DNA of 64,000 bases, taken from the NCBI GenBank assembly GCA_023678885.1, contig CM043009.1, positions 20,267,117 to 20,331,116 on the forward strand, in the 5' to 3' direction. Source of the DNA: Pogostemon cablin. Taxonomy: Eukaryota; Streptophyta; Magnoliopsida; Lamiales; Lamiaceae. Under the pieces are notes generated by a model that had not been told where the DNA came from, did no database searches, and was given only the letters and a program-made list of their open reading frames with translations. Positions 45,063 through 55,303 of this stretch are shown one piece after another (position 1 is the first letter of the stretch; each line of letters starts with the position of its first letter). Position numbers and translations under genes: made by a program.

Positions 45063-45716
45063 TGTTGGGCTCATTGGGCCTATTTTGGCCCAATTGCTGG
45101 TTTCTCTTTTCCAAAGTAGTGGGCTGGTTTTAATTGGTTAAAACCTAGGCTCATTGAATGCTTGTGATTTATGTGCTTTAGAATTAGGGCTTTTATGATT
45201 TGTGGCATGACTGGCCTATTTATGTGATATCCCTATTTCTTTTGCTTGAAATTCCTCGTGGGTTTTCTATCTGTTTGATATTTTTTACTCTTGGTTTGCT
45301 TTCGCTGCTAAGATTTTTTTTGGAATTTTTTACTCTTTTTGCTATGTGTGTGAATTGAGTTCATTTTCAGGCCCTAAGATAGCCTTTAGCTCACCTGTGT
45401 GTGTGATTGTGTTGTTTCTTGAATCTGTGTGAGTCGATTCACTCAACTTTAAGCACCTATGGCTTCTCCTAATGCATTTAGGCAATGAGACTTCAATATC
45501 TGGAAACAGAAGATGAAGTATGAGAGGGTGTTCAAAGCTGTGAATGACTCTTATGATTAAGAGATAATTTTTATGTGAATTAAGTGGGTTCCTTGGTGGG
45601 TTTGTTCCATTGTGTTTCATGGGCTCTAAGTGAGCCAAAACTTAGGATTCTGAGCACTCCGTAGCCACCATCTCCGGCGAAGTTTCAACGACGACGACGA
45701 TCGCAGATTCCCAATA
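45063..45716 (+). repeat. Mosaic 5' LTR
   Basis: First about 90 bases and last about 135 bases match the 411-base 3' LTR. The middle (about 45,150-45,580) does not match; instead of the 170 bases found in the 3' LTR it has about 430 bases that include a Copia-like leader and gag start (ATGGCTTCTCCTAATGCATT at 45,461, then DFNIWKQKMKYERVFKAVND with a stop before it). LTRs of one insertion are normally identical at birth. Confidence 0.8.
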
Positions 45717-46418
45717 GTAGTATCAGAATTCAGAGCGGGTCATTCGTCCATTGTCCTCTTCATTCGTCGCTGTCCGACCTTCGCTGCTGTAGTCCTCCAC
45801 CGCCACAGCTATCCACCGTCCGTCGGTGGTTCTAGGGTTCCACCTACCGCCAGAACTGCATTCGATGCCCTGTCGAAAATGCATCGAATCTACTAGCCTG
45901 GAGCTCGACCATCGTCCATCCGTCGCTTGAAGTTGCTGCCATCCGTAGCTCAAAGCCATTGCAGTCAGCCATCGGTAGGAGGTTCATAACGTCGTTGTCC
46001 ACCGCTAAAAATATGGCGTAGCCCTTCGGATTCGCGATCTGTTAGCGATCTGCAGTCGCAAGAAATGCACCACCGTCGTCGCTCGTATATTCTGGTGCCG
46101 CCACCGCCGCCACCGCCTTTCGGTCAGATCAGTTCTGACCCTATAGGGGAGTTTCTCTCATCCTCTTTGTTATAGACTTGTTCTATTTTTTGGAAAATTT
46201 CAGAACTACGCTGTTGTTTACAGACCTGATTTGTTCTGATTTTCTAACTTAGATATATCTTTGTGATATCATGAGGCGGTTGGTTCTCCTTTGTGATGCT
46301 TTGAGGTGGCTGATCCTCTCTTTGTGAGATTTTATTGTGATATTTGTTATCTTGCTTCCGTTGTGTGTACTCTTGATTGTCAGTATATTTCTTCCTATAG
46401 TGTGGTTTGTGCTTATAA

Positions 46419-47176
46419 AATGGCTTCAAATTGCTTTGGCATGACTCCTTTTGATAGTAAAATTGATTTAAAAAATTTAGAAACAAAAAATGAAATGTGT
46501 TTTGGTTTAACAACGTGTTTATAAGGCCATTGTTGGAACGCATGCTGCCACTGTAACTGAAGATCAGAAATCTGAAATGAATGAGCTTGCATTATCATCC
46601 ATTACTTTAAATTTCTCTGACTTTGTGTTAAGAAAGGTGGGTCTATTTGAGTCTGCTGAAAAGATGTGGAAAAAGTTGGATGAATTATTCAATGTGTCAT
46701 CTTTGCCTAGTAGGTTGTTCTTACTTGAAAATTTTTTTGGAAAAAAATTGGATTTGAATAAGGACATTGATGAAAACTTGAACATTTTTATAAAGCTTAT
46801 TCTTGATATTAAGCAATCTGGTGATAAGCACATTGATGAGTATTCCCCCATTGTTTTGTTAAATGCTATTCCTGAATTTTATTGTGATGTCAAATATGCT
46901 ATTAAGTATGGTAGTGATGATGTTACTCTAGAAGTAGTGGTTAATGCCTTAAAAAGTAAAGAACATGATTTAAATCACAATGGGGGTGATAAGAATTCTA
47001 GGGATGTTATGTTTGTCAAGGGAAAGCATAATAAGTTTAAGGCTAAGAATCGTAGATGCTATAATTGTAACGAGCGTAGCCATTATGCTAACAAATGTCC
47101 CCACCCCAAGAAGGATAAATCTAGTGAACAAGCCAATATTGTGACTGAAACTGAGTGTTATGGTGAAGTTTACTAG
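46419..47176 (+). pseudogene. Copia gag with zinc knuckle, frameshifted near its start
   Basis: The N-terminal part (46,419-46,524) reads MASNCFGMTPFDSKIDLKN, then frame changes near 46,510 to VYKAIVGTHAATVTEDQ and continues openly to 47,176. The body matches the gag-polypeptide (UBN2-type) fold of Copia elements: EKMWKKLDELFNVSSLPSR, ENLNIFIKLILDI, VVLLNAIPE-like block, and a CCHC knuckle CYNCNERSHYANKCP. It ends with a stop rather than running on into protease, consistent with deletion of pol. Confidence 0.85.
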
Positions 47177-48070
47177 TTGTGCTTGTGTGAATTACTTGAG
47201 CCTTTAATTTGTGTGTTTAAATGGCTTATTAATTCTGCATGTTTTGAAAAATCTGTTTTTCTGAAATTTTGTTTTCTTATCTTGTTTCACTTTGAATCTA
47301 TGTGCTTATTTGTGAATTTGTGTTTTCTTTGTGTGAAAACTTATTGAAATGTGTTTTCTTATTGTGTTTCTCTTTGAAACTATGTGTTTTCTTTGTATGA
47401 GAAAATTGTTGAAATTTGTTTTCTATGTTTTGTGCTTGTTTATGTGTTAACCTTGCTAGGTTTTAGGCTGCTCCTAGTGAGGTGGAGTATTTACATATGT
47501 GTTTTCTTTATGCTTTTGTGCCTTGTTTATATGCTTATTTGTTTCTCTTAGTGAGGTGGAGCATGTTGTGTGAGTTTGAATGTTTGTGATAGTTAATTAC
47601 TGTGTGTGCTTCTTTGTGGAGTGTCTATGTGACTCGTTGTGTGATAGTTAGCTTGTGCGTCTATGTGACTAGATTATGTGTCTTTAGAATTTTGTATTAT
47701 ATTATGTGCGATGAATGTTATGAATTGTATATTCATGATCTTAGTGATCTCATGTTAGCTTTGTGCTTAGTTTATTTGTTTCTATGTGAATTGTTTGTGT
47801 GTCGTGAGAACTGTGAGTTCTAATTTATGTGATTACACTATGTGAACTTTGTGTTATCTTGAGAGCTTTGTACTTTGTTCTTTTATCTCTGTGATAATGT
47901 GAAATTTTTGTAACTGTGTGTCAATTCTTTTGACTTACTTCGTGATTGTCAAATTTCTGGATCTTACATCTAACTTTATGTTTTTTGTTTTGCAAGTGTC
48001 TGGGAAGATGCGATAATGATATCCTATATTATGATGAACACAATGGTAGAATTGAGCCAAGGTGGAGATT

Positions 48071-48481
48071 TGTTGGGCTCGTTGGACCTATTTTGGCCCG
48101 ATTGCTGGTCTTCTCTTCTCCAAAGTAGTGGGCGGGTTTTAATTGGTTAAAACCCAAGTACGCCCATACTCCTTTTCCCAATTTTAAAACGACGCTGCGC
48201 AACAGCAGTACATTTGGAACAAGAAGAACAGACGCTTCACTTCCCTCCACTCTGTTAGTGCCGTGCCGTTTCCCCTTCGATACGTTCGGAGGATGGAGGC
48301 TGAGTGGGCAAAACGCTGAGTGAGGAGAGAGGGTGTTAGTGGGTTCCTTGGTGGGTTTGTTCAATTGTCTTTCATGGGCTCTAAGTGAGCCAAAACCTAG
48401 GATTCTGAGCACCCGTAGCCACCACCTGCGGCGGAGTTCCGGCGAAGTTCCGACGACGACGACGACAGCAGATTCCCAACA
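48071..48481 (+). repeat. 3' LTR of the Copia element
   Basis: TGTTGGGCTCGTTGG to TTCCCAACA, 411 bases, with perfect TGTTGGG/CCCAACA ends and the right-hand TCTCC duplication. This is the better preserved LTR. Confidence 0.9.
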
Positions 48482-48486
48482 TCTCC

Positions 48487-49138
48487 TCCTAGAGAGAAAG
48501 GCTCTTCCCGAATCCTTAACTCATCACATACAACAACCCTATTATTTTGGGAATTTAATGGAAGACTATGGAAAGGTACAATTCCGTTGTTTATTAAAAG
48601 CTAGCGATTGGTATGAGTACAACTGGACAATAGTTGAGAATAGTTGAGGCATTTTACCTTCCCATAGTTTTTCTAGTAAATTCCCAATAAATGGAATCAC
48701 GAAAACACCTTCAAGTCGGACGACATTCGATGTTTGAGGTATACTCTTTAGGTATGTTTTCTTCTCAAATACTAATCTTATTTGTTGATTCTTTAGCGCA
48801 GTGGCGACCGTCGGCGTAATCAGTTTATGTTTTCTGTTTCTCATCCTCACCTTCACCTCCTGCGTATAGGTATTTTTGTTGTTAACGTTTCTTGATTCTC
48901 TCTTCTCTTTTTATGGTACATAGAATTATACATGTATGTAGGAACCATGTTGAAAGCAATGCTGAATTTAGTTTCATTCATAATTGTAAGCAGCCATTTA
49001 GTGGGATTAAATTATTGTACTAGTGATGTGCATTTTCATTCTATGTTAGTCATATTATGCTGAAGTTTTAGGAATATAGAGATTGAGTAATCCCTTTGAA
49101 AAAATTGGTTCACTGACTAGTCTTGATATTTTTACAGT
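48487..49138. other. Unassigned sequence between Copia element and hydrolase relic
   Basis: No gene recognised. CTTTTTATGGTACATAG and similar AT-rich intron-like sequence precedes the first recognisable hydrolase exon. Upstream hydrolase exons are not visible; they may have been lost or lie to the left of the Copia insertion and be unrecognisable. Confidence 0.3.
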
Positions 49139-50467
49139 GGTTGCCGAATGGATGCAAGTGAAGCTGCTGTTATATTGCTCCATCAAACATCTCTATCTTT
49201 ACTCTCGACTTCTCTGGTGATGAGCATGTCACTCTGGGCTGGAATGAAGTAAGTGTCCTTCTGCACTTTTTTCTATTTCACTGATGAGTGAAGAGGTGAC
49301 TTGCTGCAGTACAAGGAAAGGCTATCATTTTTCTGGTTTCTTGGCTTATCCCATACTTCTTTTAATAAAGCCTATTCACAATTTATAAAGCACAACAATT
49401 ACACAATAAAAATAGTTATAATAAAGACATTTCAGAGTGCTATTTCTTCTTTCTCAGAAAATGGTGTGAAATTTCTTTCCTCTCTACGACTCTGAAATGT
49501 CCAGAAATTATTAGTTGCTTGCTTATAATTTTATTTTCTGTGTGCAAGAAAGTAGAGATTGATGCGTGGAAGACTGGCGTGCCTTAGATTTAATGGGACA
49601 TACGGATATTTGTTACTCTTTACCAGATTATTGATGTATGCTATCTAGTCTATGTTACACTTGATTCATCCTAATATGATCTTAAATTTTCAGAAGGATG
49701 ACCTCAGATCAGTGGTTAATTATTTTAGGAGCAGATGGGAATGTTTCTCTAATTGGTTTGTGGGGACGCACACTCCATTGGTGTTGTTACTAAGTTGGTG
49801 TATTCTTTCTTCTCCTTCTGTGCTTGAATACAAATGCCATTTATATTGAAAACTGTGCTTAAAAAAATTGTAGTACTTCAGTGTCCATTACAATTGATCT
49901 TCAGGAAAAAAGGTCTCTCAAAATTAAATATATAAACTCTTTTCATTGGCCAATTTCTGTGGTGAGGCATTTGTTTTTTTGCCTTTGCAGGAAGTATTAA
50001 GTACCAATAAAGAATGATTTACTGAAGGCCTACTATTTTATCGTGATATACTAATGAGACATGATTTATATCCTAAAGTCTTCATAGTCAATGAGCTTTC
50101 TAAATACTGCCTTGGAGCATTTTTTTTAGGGTACGAACGACATGAAATTACTTCTTTCAGCTTGATGTATGGAGCTAAGGATCCTTCAATCGCTGGTATG
50201 GTTCTGGACAGCCCCTTCTCGGATTTGGTTGACTTGATGATGGTGCTTGTTGATACATACAAAGTTCGACCCCCGAAATTCACGGTGAGCTAATTTATTC
50301 ATCATATGAACATTGGCTTTACTAATTTATGAATACCGAACCTGCTTTCGCTTGATGTAGCCTTTCTGTTTCTTGTATAATTCAGGTTACGTTTGCAACC
50401 AATACATGAGGAGAGCAATTCAGAAAAAAAGGCAAAATTTGATATAATGGAGCTGAACACAATTAAG
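49139..50467 (+). pseudogene. Alpha/beta-hydrolase (serine aminopeptidase S33-like) pseudogene with introns
   Basis: Four exons remain in order with plant splice sites. Exon A (49,139-49,248): GCRMDASEAAVILL then, after a frameshift, IFTLDFSG-DEHVTLGWNE. Exon B (49,694 to about 49,797): KDDLRSVVNY and, after a shift, ADGNVSLIGLWGR. Exon C (50,161-50,284): LMYGAKDPSIAGMVLDSPFS and the VDTYKVRPPKFT end. Exon D (50,386-50,467): QYMRRAIQKK and, after a shift, AKFDIMELNTIK. The nucleophile elbow should read GRSMG; here it is GRT followed by an indel, so the catalytic Ser is lost. At least three frameshifts. N-terminal and C-terminal exons (acid and His of the triad) are missing. Retained introns show it arose by DNA-level duplication or decay in place. 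Confidence 0.85.
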
Positions 50468-50734
50468 GTATCTCGGCCAAAATTCATCTTATAATCATTA
50501 GCGTGTCTTGTCATCTCACCATTCCGGCATGGCCCTGTTTCCTAACTGTGTGTTGTCTCTGTTAAATAGAGTTTCTTCCATGTATTCTTCAACATGTCTT
50601 TGAAGACTTTGTTCAGAATTTCACATTAATCTAGTTAGTAACCTTGATTGCATTAGTGCAAATGGAAGGCTGTGTTTGGAAAAAAAGAAGCTAAACATTC
50701 AAACAAATGTCTAAATCATTAGCTTACTGAGTGT

Positions 50735-50975
50735 ATATAACATCCGTGTCTGAAAATTTCATACACGGATGTAATCTTCATACACAGATGTAATCTTCAT
50801 ACACGACTCAGTAAGTACAACAACATGAGTAAGTATAACATTCGTGTATGAAAATTTTATGCACGAATGTTACACAGTCATTCGTGTATCAAATATGACA
50901 TTTGTGTATAAAAATTGAAATTTCATACACGGATGTTATACACATTCATTCTTCATTCGTGTATAAGGTTATTTT
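50735..50975. repeat. Cluster of palindromic CATACACGGATGT repeats
   Basis: Repeated near-palindromes of the type AACATCCGTGT-TGAAAATTTCA-TACACGGATGT occur at about 50,739, 50,850 and 50,900-50,945, with shorter copies between. About 240 bases in all. It may be a MITE; no target duplication was identified. Confidence 0.6.
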
Positions 50976-51171
50976 CATCATCTCGAACATAAAAAGTGTT
51001 TTTAATTACCTCATTGTTATATTTGTTATATTTGCAATATATTTGGCAAGTTCTTGAGAGGAACAGTAAACCCTCTGCCTATAGAATCTCTTTCCCCTTA
51101 TCAAGTAAAAGATTTTGTGGGTTGAGATGGCGGTGGAGCGCACCGAAAACGCCCTTAGTTGCTGGACCGGC

Positions 51172-51280
<109 letters not shown>

Positions 51281-51330
51281 CGATCAAAGAAGGGGTTAGG
51301 GAAAACATTACTTCTCTCTCTGCATCTGCG

Positions 51331-52978
51331 ATGGAAAACGAGTGGCCACCATTGCGAACATGTCTGCAATATCAAACCGGTGTGATTAGACGCTTTGTTA
51401 CTTGTAAGTATCCGTGGGAAGATGAAGAGAACGAAGTTAACTATCCGCCCGGCTGCATAGATTCTGAGACAATGAGGAAGCATGTCCTCATCGCGAACAC
51501 ATTTCTTCATCAAGTGCGTACGTATGTCAATTTCTGATTATTGGAATGTTAATTTTGTTTTACTTGTAATGATTTGATTGTTAATTGGACAGGGTTACGG
51601 TGTGACATGCCGCTTTAAGTTACACGAGTGTCCTTTTATGCAAGTGACGGAACGGGACCGATCTGTGAAAAAGGCAATGCCGTTGGCTCTTTCTCATATC
51701 CCCCAAAAGGTGGTTTTTGAATGCTTACGCTGATTATAAATGTTGCTTCAATTGTTTGGACGAGATCCCTCCCTCTTTAATTTAGGTTTTCCGTTTTACT
51801 CTTGGTTTTGTAGTTTATATCTGCCTAACCCTAGAAAATTTGAGGTTTGCCTATTCATTTGATTTAATTTTGTTTTCTTTGAACAATTTGATGAATTACA
51901 GTTCTCAATTTCTCTCTTTTGCTATGCTGGTTTTCTTCACTTCCTTCAAACCTGTTAAGTTAAAATGCTCTTGAATTACTACTTTCATTTTCCTCCTGTG
52001 ACCTAGAAAATCTTGAGTTTCTCCTCTTGTTATTATCATTATTTTGGAGGTAGAAAATCTTGAATTTCTCCTCTTGTTATTATCGTTATTTTGGAGGTTC
52101 ACATGTTAGTGTTCACCCCTCCCTCCATTAATATAAGTCACATATTAGGTCTCTCTTTGTCCGCAATATGGATACTATTCCCACTTGTTGATCTCAACAC
52201 AGGACATCAGCAACTTCTCTTCCTCCCATCTTGCTGACACAGCTTTTGATTTATTGATAACTCCTTTCTCCTCATCTCCTACTAAGTTCCACCTTTTGCC
52301 TAATGAAGTTTTACTCATGAACTATTTATCAAGAGCCTTGCATTTCATCAACGTATACGTTTGATTCTTTATTAGAGCGAATAATGTAACTAAAACTTTT
52401 GCACAAAGATCACCCCATCTTTTCTACTATCGAATATCTTCCATCTTTTCATCCTTAACATAATCATGCACCCTCCAGTAGACTCCAACACTCTGAATGT
52501 AAAGATATTCCCCCACCAACAGTTATCATGACCCTCAAAGCTCCGCTCCCCTTCTGTCATGCACTCACAAAGACTGCTGCTGTTTTTTCCAAGCCCTGGC
52601 TGATGTGGGAATGTTGTGGATCAGGAGCCATTCGGGATAGAAGAATGATATTAAAAACTATTATTGCCATTTGGAATCAAACTGATGTCAGTCTAAAAAT
52701 TATTAATCCTAGGAATAATTGAAACATAAGATAAGACTGAATAATAGAGTGTTAAGCTTAACAACTATTTAGTCCATTCTTAGTGTTTGTTTTGGCTCTT
52801 GTTGAATATGAATTTGATCTTGTTTTCAGACAGGCAAAGCTTACGAACTGGTGAAAATTGAGAATGCTGTTGTGACCAAAAACTGGAGATGCAAAGTGCG
52901 AGCTGTCTGTTCCAGAGACGTTCATTTCAATGGTGCGCTTGAGGCCTGGAGGAGTAGGTGTGGAGGAGTGCCTACTTA
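51331..52978 (+). CDS. Cystatin-like (plant cystatin/monellin-type) small protein, three exons
   Basis: Exons 51,331-51,513, 51,593-51,709 and 52,830-52,978 join in phase across GT-AG introns (donors CAA|GTGCGT and AAG|GTGGTT; acceptors GGACAG and TTTCAG) to about 149 codons: [15 protein letters not shown]..., ...[10 protein letters not shown], then [15 protein letters not shown]...CGGVPT. The LALxH-xQ-TGK-YELVKIE-A pattern resembles the Arabidopsis cystatin-related families, but the QVVAG inhibitory loop is not seen, so protease inhibition is not supported. A second frame continues after the stop (VEECLLKP), which is the sort of ending that family has, so the terminal exon may be frameshifted. 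It may be a pseudogene. It could also be an unrelated plant-specific protein. Confidence 0.5.
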
Positions 52979-53170
52979 AGCCTGATCACGAAGCTGATTG
53001 GGGTGCTAATGAGGATAAGGTGCTTTTGAGATATGATCGCCATGATATTTAGTGGAGCAGTGCCTATGACAAAGCTGAGCTTTTTGAGATGCTACTGAGG
53101 ATAATGATCAAGGATTCAACTAGTATGTCTCGTTGGATCGTGTGGTGTAATAAATCTTAGAACACCATTT
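52979..53170 (+). repeat. Segment duplicated at 59,890-60,003
   Basis: GCAGTGCCTATGACAAAG...GATGCTACTGAGGATAATGA...TTCAACTAGTATGTCTCGTTGG...AATAAATCTTAGAACAC at 53,055-53,163 recurs with few changes at 59,905-60,003. The first part (to 53,050) is the frame-shifted continuation of the cystatin-like ORF and ends at a stop. The shared block probably represents the 3' end or UTR of a duplicated gene. Confidence 0.7.
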
Positions 53171-54564
53171 TTAGTGCAATATGGATATAGGAACAAGTCT
53201 ATAACTACACCTATAACAAATACAAATTTTTGATACTCCATATAACAGTTTAAAGTTAAATGCTTTCTATTGCTAAAAGAAATATAATATTGCAGCACTT
53301 CATTTGCTTTAAGTTGAAGATAAGAGGGATTCTCTTTTATGATGGAGGATCCTTAAGCTGTGTTGTATTCTATAGGCATGGGTGTATTCCTCTCCAGTTA
53401 TGGAAACTCTGAGCTTTAAATTACATCATTTATTGAATTAAGTAGATAATATGAATGTGTAGATTGGAGACAAATTTACCTACAGAAATTTTAATAATAT
53501 TTGTGTGATTGTTCTTTTGGTTTTTACTCATGATTATTAATCCGAGCATACAAGTTCCTTTATTAGATAAGTATCTGCTATCATACTGTATCTTCTGTTG
53601 TGATACTCTTGTAAGAATCAATTTAGGCGAAAGGATGTCCAATGAGACAAAAAAATGTGTAAAATTTAAGAAAGAAAATTAGGGTGGACAAGAAACTTCC
53701 TCTTAATATTCAAGGCAGTTTAGGACTGATATAAAATATATTTATTGATCGTTAAAATATGTTTATAATGAATTATTTATAACACCTAAAAATCATATTT
53801 TATTCATTATACTTTAAAAAAAGATAATTAACTAATACTCCCTCTTGGTACATATTTATTTTGTCATTTTGGTCCGTTTAATACAAAATATTCATTTTTT
53901 TCTTTGATTGATGTGATAAAAAATAAAAATATTATATACTCAACACCGATACAACTACCCACTATATATTAAATATTATATTTCTTAATTCATTACACAT
54001 TATATTATTGTTACCTTTCAAGGAAACAAATTGAGTAACAGACATACTTTTTACATACTCCCTTCGTCCCGTCATAAGAGTTACATTTATCCATTTTGAG
54101 CGTCCCGCAACATGAGTTTTATTTATTTATTTATTTTTTGTTAGGTGTGACCCACACAAAATAATTCATATATTTCAATGGGCCTACACATAACATTAAT
54201 ACAACTATCCATATTAAAAATTTATGTCTCTTAATACACTGTACGTTAAAATATTATACTCATTTCTTATCATTTGTGAAATTAGTAAATGTAATTCTTA
54301 TGTCAAATCATTATGTAAGTGTAGGGGATAATGCTTGTGTAAGGGTCGGATGTAATATACGTAAAAGATATAAAAAATTTAGATAATACAAATCAGATTC
54401 ACATTCCTAAATTTGAATATAGAACCGGAAATAAGCCATAATGTAAGTATTAAATCTAAGAAAAATCGATCATAAACTATCGAATTTTTTTTAAAAAAAA
54501 AAATAAAAGGAAAAGAAAAGAGCTCCGTAGAATAATTCGTCAAGATTTATTATTATTGTAATTA
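53171..54564. other. Intergenic, AT-rich, with Stowaway-like remnants
   Basis: No gene. 53,837-54,050 and 54,057-54,310 each begin with an ACTCCCTC or ACTCCCTTCGTCCCG terminus typical of Stowaway MITEs, followed by the usual CACTATATATTAAATATTAT-type interior. Right ends are eroded. The rest is AT-rich with no clear feature. Confidence 0.5.
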
Positions 54565-54769
54565 GGCAAAAACTCATGTGCGCCCGGGGACACGGAAAGA
54601 TGCTCCGTGTTCCATGTGAACACAACCCTTCCCTCCAATCCTCCCCTCCAATCCTATTTAAACATATGTATTGCTAGGGGTTTAAATTGTAAAGGGGCAT
54701 GAAAATTGTAAAGGCGCACGGAATGTACTCCGTGCGCCCGGGTGCACAGGAGCCTCACTCTTGTAATTA
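54556..54769. mobile_element. Small Mutator-type MITE, 196 bases
   Basis: Element 54,565-54,760 with perfect 9-bp duplications TTGTAATTA on both sides. Ends are imperfect inverted repeats: GGCAAAAACTCATGTGCGCC on the left, and on the right (inverted) GAGTGAGGCTCCTGTGCACC, both continuing into CGGG and CACGGA. A 9-bp duplication suits Mutator-like elements. A similar terminus occurs at 24,675. Confidence 0.85.
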
Positions 54770-54968
54770 TTCTATTGATATTAATTAATTTAAATTTAAA
54801 GATTCAAGTACATATCAAAGTAGCTCCATAGACAAGCCCATTCCTATTAAAATCCCAAGTATTAGGCCTATCTTTGGCCCAATCCTTAAAATCCTAAGAC
54901 AACACGCGCAACCAAACAACCAACACAACACATAATCCCTGAGTCCATGATATTATTATCCCGTCGGA

Positions 54969-55195
54969 TTAATTAATTTTGCGGCAATTCCTTCTAATCT
55001 GCCCTACATCTCCAGCCAACACCTGAATCCCTCCCATCTTCACTACGGACTTCGCGAACTGCTTGAAGAACTTCGCCTGAGATTGGAACTGATTGAAGAT
55101 CGCCGCCGCGGTTTGGTTGGTGAGAAGGGCGGTGTCAGATTGGAAAAGGCCCTGTTTCTGGTTCACGGCGGCGAAGTAGTGGTTTCTGAGTTTGA
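54969..55195 (-). pseudogene. Class III peroxidase, C-terminal fragment
   Basis: Reads NHYFAAVNQKQGLFQSDTAL, then LTNQTAAAIFNQFQSQ, FFKQFAKSVVKMGGIQVL, GEIRRNCR-type ending GQIRRNCRKIN and a TAA stop. This is the standard last-exon sequence of secretory plant peroxidases: final helix, the KMG block and the RRNCR cysteine. The heme-binding His and distal His regions are missing because similarity stops near 55,195, right beside the start of the mTERF gene on the other strand. A truncated relic. Confidence 0.88.
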
Positions 55196-55303
55196 ATTGG
55201 AAGAAAGTATTAGTGTTGAAAAGGAGGGCTTTGAACTTGAAATTGCATGATTCTGGAACTGAAAATTAGAGGTAATCCATTATTTCACTCTCCCATTGTA
55301 GAT

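Larger units (their letters stand above)
45058..48486 (+). mobile_element. Gag-only Ty1/Copia element with mosaic 5' LTR
   Basis: Flanked by 5-bp duplications TCTCC (45,058-45,062 and 48,482-48,486). The 5' LTR is 45,063-45,716 and the 3' LTR 48,071-48,481; both start TGTTGGGCTC, and the 3' copy ends CCCAACA. A damaged tRNA-iMet type PBS (TATCAGAATTCAGAGC) follows the 5' LTR at about 45,721. A polypurine tract AAGGTGGAGATT precedes the 3' LTR. Only gag lies between; protease, integrase, RT and RNase H are absent. The 47,180-48,060 stretch is non-coding, TG-rich. Confidence 0.9.

Noticed and set aside
45723..46140. Possible coding exon in GC-rich CCGCCACCG region
   Set aside because: It is the untranslated leader of the Copia element between PBS and gag; frames are short and unlike any protein.
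55247..55303. Earlier ATG as the mTERF start
   Set aside because: It adds 19 residues overlapping the sequence next to the peroxidase relic and worsens the targeting peptide; 55,304 is preferred but the earlier start cannot be excluded.
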